Of a DNA stretch of 64,000 nt, positions 59,583 through 64,000 are shown piece after piece. The translations under genes were made by a program, and so were the position numbers. The notes beneath the pieces are model-generated. The model did no database searches. It was given only the letters and a program-made list of their open reading frames with translations, and was not told where the DNA came from. The stretch's first letter is position 1. Every line of letters begins with the position of its first letter. The DNA comes from a virus, in the IMG/VR virus record IMGVR_UViG_3300032242_002802, positions 1 to 64,000 of that record. One strand, given 5' to 3'.

Positions 59583-60092
59583 TTATAATCCTCCTATTGA
59601 AAATTTACCATTTACTACTCTTACTGGTTCTCTTGGTGTATCTAAAACAACTGGTGATAAAGAATAATCATTCTCTATATAACTTTGCCTTGATGCATCT
59701 CTCTTAGTTGTTTTATTTGGTGTATTTGGTGTTCCTAATTTTTTAATAATTGAATTTTCATTTAATTTTGCAGGTGGTAAGTATCTAAAGTTTTCTAAGT
59801 CAGTTAGTGTTGTTGGATAATCTAAAACCATTCCTTCTTTTATATTTAAAGGATTGTCAATATTATTGATGTATAATAAAACATCTATATCTTCTAAATA
59901 TGTATCAAGATTTGAAATATCAATTGAATACATATTAGCAAAAACTAGGTCAATTCTCATCTCATCATCTTTAGTAACTAGATAGTTACTTATAGTAATA
60001 TTTGGATTACTTATAAATGTAGGTGTGAATAAATCATAAAACCCAGTAGTTTGATCCTTTTTAACATATCTATATAATGATTTTACATTCAT
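59583..60092 (-). CDS. gp53-like baseplate wedge/LysM-type protein
   Basis: 169 residues. The middle ...LVTKDDEMRIDLVFANMYSI...LEDIDVLLYINNIDNPLNIKEGMVLDYP (36-110) resembles the LysM-like core of baseplate wedge proteins of the gp53 type. The C-terminal 60 residues are an extended, basic tail. Two bases downstream of it begins the CHAP-like gene, and it follows the 60110 structural gene, so the three form one tail operon. Confidence 0.62.
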   Translation of the reverse strand: MNVKSLYRYVKKDQTTGFYDLFTPTFISNPNITISNYLVTKDDEMRIDLVFANMYSIDISNLDTYLEDIDVLLYINNIDNPLNIKEGMVLDYPTTLTDLENFRYLPPAKLNENSIIKKLGTPNTPNKTTKRDASRQSYIENDYSLSPVVLDTPREPVRVVNGKFSIGGL

Positions 60093-60109
60093 AATTTTAT
60101 TTTAATTTT

Positions 60110-62185
60110 TTAAGCCAATTGTGTAAAGTCCAAATCAAGATAACTAACAGGTGTACCACTTGATGCATCTTTAACTATCTGTTCACCAACAGAACTAGCT
60201 TCTTTAGTTGTTGATATAGCACTTGTAACTACTTGATTTTGTGTAGCACTGGTTGCTGAAGCCACTGCACCACTTGCAGCAGTTGTTACTGAATTAGCTG
60301 CCACTGCACCTGAATTATTCACACTTGATAATGATGGACTAGTGTTATTTGGTATAGGTGTAGTTGTTGCATTATATCCATTTAAGGTAAATGGTGTATC
60401 TTGTTTAAGTGCTGCATTTTGTGCATCTTGTTGTGATAATGGTCCAACTGACACAACTGCAACACTATCTGTTGTTGATTTTTGTGCTGCTTGATTTGTC
60501 ACATTTGATGTTGATGATTGATTTGAGTTACCTGCAATACTACCACTTGCACCTGTACTTGAAGTTGCTCCTGTATCATTATAAACTTCACCATCTTCTG
60601 TTTTACCATTATTAACTGTTTCACCAGGTCTCAAACTATTTGTATCTTTTAATCCATTACTAACTCTTAAACTACCTGCATTAAACTTAGCCAATATCTC
60701 TTGTAAACCCCAAGGTCTTGCATTTGTTAGTGAAAACTCTGCAGTTATACTTGATGGTAAATCATTAAATGCTAAATGAGGTCCTAATTTTAATGTCACA
60801 TTTTCTGCCATATACATATCACCTGCACAAAATATAGGTCTTAAAGGATTACCAATTGTTATGTGCCAAGGAGTTGAAGGCATACCACTTAATGCATTTG
60901 CAATACCTTCAATTTCTAATCTATATTTTTGTATTGTCTTTTTAAATGATTCTTTTAGACTATCAAGCTGGTCTTTTACAATTTTACTTGCCTTACCTGC
61001 ATTTGCTGCATTATCTTTATCCTCTTGTGTTTTTTTTGCATCAGCATCTTCTTTTTTTGGTGTTGTTAAATTAGTATAAAATGACTTAACTGCATTTACT
61101 AAACCATCTTTCATACCTTCAAGAGCAGTTGTTATATATTCCAGTATATCTGTACCAACTTTTTCTGGATGATCCAACCAAGTTTTAACTTGGTTTTCAA
61201 ATTTTTTACTTAATCCATAAATATCACTTTTAGATGTACCAAATCTTAAAACATTTGCAATTAAATCTTGAAATACTATTGTTGGATCAATACCAGAAAT
61301 AAACTTTTGTTCCCATTCACAAGTCATTTTAATACTTATGGAACATTTTAATCCAGAACCCGGAACTTCATAACCTATAGTTTTTCTTCTTTTTGCTACT
61401 TTAATTAGGTTAGGATTACCTGATGGTAGTGGTTGTTCTAAACCATCTTCATTTAATATACCCATTTTTGCCAAAACTTTTCTTTGCAGTGTTTCTGTAA
61501 ATCCTGGTAGAGATACTATATTAAGTGCTGCATTTCCTATATCACCTAATGCTAACTTATTATTCATTCCAAAATCTTTACCTAAATCATTCATAACATT
61601 TGTAAAATCAGCATTGGCTTCTGTCCATTCTTCACCAAATTGTATATCGATAAAATCTTCATCAGGTATTTTCCAAGAAATCAATATTGCAGATGGTACT
61701 CCAGTAACTTTTGAACCTGCTTTCCCATAAATATTATCACCATGTGGGTTTAAAAATCTTCTTGCTATCATTAATCTGTTATTAGGATAAACACCAACAT
61801 CTTTTAAATATGCAAAATCACCAGGTCTTAATGCTGCTTCTGTACCTGACAATCTTTCTATAATATTTAATAAACTTGTGTCATAAACTGCATTATTATG
61901 TAAAGTATTTTTATTAACTCCACCATATTTAGTCTTATCCATATTCTGACCAGTACCATTATCAGCTCCTATTGAACCTATATTTCCATAAGGTGATAAT
62001 GTACTTTTACCACTAAGTAAAGATTCAGTACCTTTTTTATTGGCATTTGGATTTATACCTGAATTATATTTATTTACATTAATATTACGACTGGAACCTC
62101 CATTGAATGTGGACATACCTGTACCTTGAACTGGTGTACTTCTAACACCTATTAAACCAAGTGGTGAACCTCCTAAAATTGCCAT
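60110..62185 (-). CDS. Large tail/baseplate structural protein
   Basis: 691 residues. Gly/Asn/Ser-rich N-terminus, then SLLNIIERLSGTEAALRPGDFAYLKDVGVYPNNRLMIARRFLNPHGDN (100-150), a helical insertion, and a tube-like segment SMPSTPWHITIGNPLRPIFCAGDMYMAENVTLKLGPHLAFNDLPSSITAEFSLTNARPWGLQEILAKF (455-515). The last 170 residues are Ser/Thr/Ala low complexity. PWHITIGNP...ENVTLKLGP is typical of baseplate proteins in large T4-like phages. Minus-strand head of the tail operon down to 58058. Confidence 0.68.
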   Translation of the reverse strand: MAILGGSPLGLIGVRSTPVQGTGMSTFNGGSSRNINVNKYNSGINPNANKKGTESLLSGKSTLSPYGNIGSIGADNGTGQNMDKTKYGGVNKNTLHNNAVYDTSLLNIIERLSGTEAALRPGDFAYLKDVGVYPNNRLMIARRFLNPHGDNIYGKAGSKVTGVPSAILISWKIPDEDFIDIQFGEEWTEANADFTNVMNDLGKDFGMNNKLALGDIGNAALNIVSLPGFTETLQRKVLAKMGILNEDGLEQPLPSGNPNLIKVAKRRKTIGYEVPGSGLKCSISIKMTCEWEQKFISGIDPTIVFQDLIANVLRFGTSKSDIYGLSKKFENQVKTWLDHPEKVGTDILEYITTALEGMKDGLVNAVKSFYTNLTTPKKEDADAKKTQEDKDNAANAGKASKIVKDQLDSLKESFKKTIQKYRLEIEGIANALSGMPSTPWHITIGNPLRPIFCAGDMYMAENVTLKLGPHLAFNDLPSSITAEFSLTNARPWGLQEILAKFNAGSLRVSNGLKDTNSLRPGETVNNGKTEDGEVYNDTGATSSTGASGSIAGNSNQSSTSNVTNQAAQKSTTDSVAVVSVGPLSQQDAQNAALKQDTPFTLNGYNATTTPIPNNTSPSLSSVNNSGAVAANSVTTAASGAVASATSATQNQVVTSAISTTKEASSVGEQIVKDASSGTPVSYLDLDFTQLA

Positions 62186-62217
62186 AACTAAATATATTTT
62201 TTAGTATATATTAATAG

Positions 62218-62610
62218 TTAATAGTCACGTATTATCTGAGAATTTGAAAATTTTGATAAATTTGAAAAAACATCATCAATTACTTCTGGGTTTCTTCTAA
62301 ATTCATTGTAGAATATTAAAACATTGAAATTATTTTCTCCAAGTATCTTTTTAAGGTTTAAGAGTTTTTCTATTGAGAATTCATTGTCAAAGTCTGGAAT
62401 GTAGTATATGTCTTTCTTTTTGTCTATTGCTTGTTGTATTTTATTGAATATGATAATCTTTAAGTATGTTTTGTCATCATTGAAGTCAACTTCTTCTTCT
62501 GCCATTATTTTATTAATGTCTATAATATATTTATTTTTTATAGCATTAATTTTAACAAATTTGTCAAATTTTTTTCTTGTTTTGCAATAGACACAAAAAA
62601 ACTCCATCAT
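62218..62610 (-). CDS. Hypothetical protein, 130 aa
   Basis: Starts MMEFFCVYCKTRKKFDKF with a single CxxC; an internal ATG at 62505 (MAEEEVDFND) would give a 95-residue product, and I cannot exclude that start. The body is alpha/beta (YIPDFDNEFSIEKLLNLKKILGENNFNVLIFYNEF). No family recognised. Confidence 0.6.
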   Translation of the reverse strand: MMEFFCVYCKTRKKFDKFVKINAIKNKYIIDINKIMAEEEVDFNDDKTYLKIIIFNKIQQAIDKKKDIYYIPDFDNEFSIEKLLNLKKILGENNFNVLIFYNEFRRNPEVIDDVFSNLSKFSNSQIIRDY

Positions 62611-62674
62611 CTACAATAATTTTTATTTTTTATATATAATTTGTTGTAAAGTCCCTTTTTTATAGGGTATTATA

Positions 62675-62704
62675 TATACAAAAATATACAAAAATATACA
62701 AAGG
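62675..62704 (+). repeat. Tandem decamer repeats upstream of HTH cassette 2
   Basis: Three copies of TATACAAAAA (last one ends AAAGG) with exact 10-nt period, one helical turn, just upstream of the second HTH gene. Comparable repeats precede the first cassette (2554-2586). Candidate operators. Confidence 0.55.
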
Positions 62705-62717
62705 TAGAGATGTATAT

Positions 62718-62727
62718 TTAATATATA
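62718..62727 (+). promoter_or_regulatory. Late-promoter-like motif TTAATATATA
   Basis: Exactly four bases (ATAT) before the ATG at 62732, as in cassette 1. Confidence 0.6.
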
Positions 62728-62731
62728 ATAT

Positions 62732-62875
62732 ATGAAAGCCAAAGAAATATTAGAAAAATACAAAATTACAAGAAATACTCTTTGTAATTGGGTTAAAAAA
62801 GGATGGATAGAAGTAGAACTAACTCCATCAGGTAGATATATTTATATAGATAAAATTAATAATAGTGATGAGTAG
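62732..62875 (+). CDS. Small MerR/resolvase-type HTH protein (cassette 2)
   Basis: 47 residues: KEILEKYKITRNTLCNWVKKG helix-turn-helix with wing IEVELTPSGRYIYID. Identical to the cassette 1 protein at 34 of the first 40 residues, with similar DNA including the promoter motif. The recognition-helix residues differ (RRTLSN versus RNTLCN), so binding sites may differ. Its stop overlaps the GIY-YIG gene start by 8 nt, the same layout as in cassette 1 with another nuclease family. Confidence 0.8.
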   Translation: MKAKEILEKYKITRNTLCNWVKKGWIEVELTPSGRYIYIDKINNSDE

Positions 62876-63572
62876 AGAAGTTTATATTTATACATTGAGT
62901 TATAAAGATGACATTAGATATGTTGGTAGAACTTTTAATGTAGATAAAAGATTAAAACAACATATAAATGAATCTAATAAAAATAATACACATAAATCAA
63001 ATTGGATTAGAAAAGTTAAAGATATTAATATAGAGATTGTTGATGTTTGTGATGAGAGTAATTATTCTTTCTGGGAACAACACTATATATGTTTATATAA
63101 AAGTTGGGGATTTAATTTACTAAATATGACCATAGGTGGTGAAGGTGTATCAGGATATAAATATACAGAAGAGGATAGATTAAAAAGGTCTATTAGAATG
63201 TTAGGTGATAAAAATCATTTTTATGGTAAAAAACATACATTAGAAACAAGAAAAATAATATCAGAAGTTGATAGATATGGTAAAAGAAATTCTATGTATG
63301 GTAAAAAACATAAAAAAATATCTAAAAGTATTATGTCTAATAAAAAGATTGGTGTTTATGAAGGTGTTAATAATCCAAGAGCAAAAAAGCTGTATCAATA
63401 TGATACTGATAATAATTTAATTAGATGTTGGGATTTTGCCAAGGAATGTGCAGACTTTTATAATATTTCAAGAGGTAATATATCTACATTTTCAAAAAAT
63501 AATACCAATGTTGATTTAAGTGGACAAGGGAAGTATAGAATATTAATAGGATTTATATTCAAATACCATTAA
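62868..63572 (+). CDS. GIY-YIG homing endonuclease with NUMOD repeats
   Basis: 234 residues from the ATG at 62868. The catalytic domain reads VYIYTLSYKDDIRYVGRTFNVDKRLKQHI (the GIY...YIG strands in the form IYT...YVG, with the catalytic Arg) and FWEQHYICLYKSWGFNLLN (catalytic Glu). NUMOD3-like repeats follow (GDKNHFYGKKHTLETR, NSMYGKKHKK), then a NUMOD1/HTH unit KLYQYDTDNNLIRCWDFAKECADFYNISRGNISTF. A seg-type free-standing homing enzyme, inserted just before the amidoligase gene. Confidence 0.92.
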   Translation: MSREVYIYTLSYKDDIRYVGRTFNVDKRLKQHINESNKNNTHKSNWIRKVKDINIEIVDVCDESNYSFWEQHYICLYKSWGFNLLNMTIGGEGVSGYKYTEEDRLKRSIRMLGDKNHFYGKKHTLETRKIISEVDRYGKRNSMYGKKHKKISKSIMSNKKIGVYEGVNNPRAKKLYQYDTDNNLIRCWDFAKECADFYNISRGNISTFSKNNTNVDLSGQGKYRILIGFIFKYH

Positions 63573-63578
63573 TTAAAA

Positions 63579-63588
63579 ATAATATATA
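63579..63588 (+). promoter_or_regulatory. Late-promoter-like motif variant
   Basis: ATAATATATA with a 4-nt spacer (GTCT) to the ATG at 63593. Confidence 0.5.
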
Positions 63589-63592
63589 GTCT

Positions 63593-64000
63593 ATGGAAAA
63601 ATATAGTGATAAGTTTTTAAATCAATCAGGTAAACTTAAAAATGCCGTAGTGGGGATGGAATTTGAGATGTACATGAAGGATTTATCATTTTATAAAACA
63701 TTGGAATTATTGAATCAGGAATTGGCACCTGTTAAAGTTCATGGTTTTAGAGAATATCACTCAGACTTTACACCAGATGAAAGTAACTTCAAGATTGAAC
63801 CTGACTTATCAGGAGGTTCAAATATGATTGAGTTAGTAACAGGACCAATGGACTATTATGATGCAAAGTTTTATTTAATTAAAATAATAAAATTTATACA
63901 AACTTATGGTTATACAAATGAAAAGTGTTCAATTCACTTTAATTTATCATTTAATGGTGATAAAAACTTAAATGACTTAAACATATTAAAACTTATCTTA
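63593..64000 (+). CDS. Putative amidoligase, 3' truncated by window edge
   Basis: 136 residues visible. The start NAVVGMEFEMYMKDLSF, then FKIEPDLSGGSNMIELVTGPMDYYDAKFYLIKI and CSIHFNLSF, follow the pattern of phage/bacterial amidoligases of the glutamine-synthetase-like fold (G-x-E-x-E; D-x-S...E-x-V-T-G-P-M; H-x-N). These join amino groups to carboxylates using ATP, forming isopeptide or gamma-glutamyl bonds. A GGCT-like gene at 46790 might supply the reverse activity. Gene continues beyond base 64000. Confidence 0.72.
   Translation, partial: MEKYSDKFLNQSGKLKNAVVGMEFEMYMKDLSFYKTLELLNQELAPVKVHGFREYHSDFTPDESNFKIEPDLSGGSNMIELVTGPMDYYDAKFYLIKIIKFIQTYGYTNEKCSIHFNLSFNGDKNLNDLNILKLIL

Noticed and set aside
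1-64000. tRNA genes
   Set aside because: No cloverleaf with a GTTC-type T arm and matching acceptor was noticed apart from the tmRNA ends; a covariance scan would settle it.

Overview
The window is a stretch of a large, AT-rich genome of a T4-like myovirus that very probably infects a Bacteroidota (Flavobacterium-type) host. The T4 link rests on recognisable homologues of the late sigma factor (gp55), head completion nuclease (gp4), portal (gp20), prohead protease/scaffold (gp21/22), major capsid protein (gp23), sliding clamp (gp45), part of the B-family polymerase (gp43), primase (gp61), UvsY, UvsW and a gp5-like baseplate hub. The host guess rests on a textbook Bacteroidota promoter (TTTG-N19-TATCTTTG at 40542), absence of Shine-Dalgarno sequences, A-rich leaders, a Bacteroidota-style lipoprotein and an outer-membrane beta-barrel protein.

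Layout: 1-12 kb carries late sigma factor, head genes (gp4, portal, protease-scaffold, capsid) and an RNase R, with two homing-endonuclease insertions. 12-20 kb is an accessory region: an NFACT-R protein, zinc and cysteine peptidases, GNAT acetyltransferase, a tmRNA gene, a NADAR protein, an adenine methyltransferase and a diverged capsid paralogue. 20-32 kb has two fibre-like virion proteins, a lipoprotein, UvsY, an M42 aminopeptidase and many small genes. 32-41 kb holds sliding clamp, translation factor IF3, the C-terminal part of a split DNA polymerase interrupted by a 40-nt hairpin element, an OMP and primase. 41-50 kb has large internal-protein candidates, ClpP, a GGCT-like gene, a second methyltransferase and UvsW. 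50-62 kb is the tail/baseplate module with two cell-wall hydrolases. The end carries a second HTH plus homing-nuclease cassette and the start of an amidoligase.

Three themes tie the genes together. (1) About twenty otherwise unrelated proteins begin with the same short peptide (M-K-x-L-K-x-F-x-E-S/N type), which matches the capsid-targeting sequence of T4 internal proteins; the cut site it implies ([LIF]-x-E followed by S or N) recurs in the capsid N-terminus and in the scaffold, so these are probably packaged in the head and ejected into the host. (2) The phage carries an unusually full kit for ribosome rescue and protein turnover: tmRNA, RNase R, ClpP, a stand-alone NFACT-R domain (itself with the packaging peptide), IF3 and two aminopeptidase-like enzymes. 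(3) A motif TTAATATATA lies exactly four nucleotides before many start codons on both strands, most simply a late promoter for the gp55-like sigma giving nearly leaderless mRNAs.

No tRNA genes, CRISPR arrays or insertion sequences were seen. Apart from the tmRNA locus (16435-16897) there is no gene-free stretch longer than 300 bases. All homology statements are from reading the sequences, not from searches.
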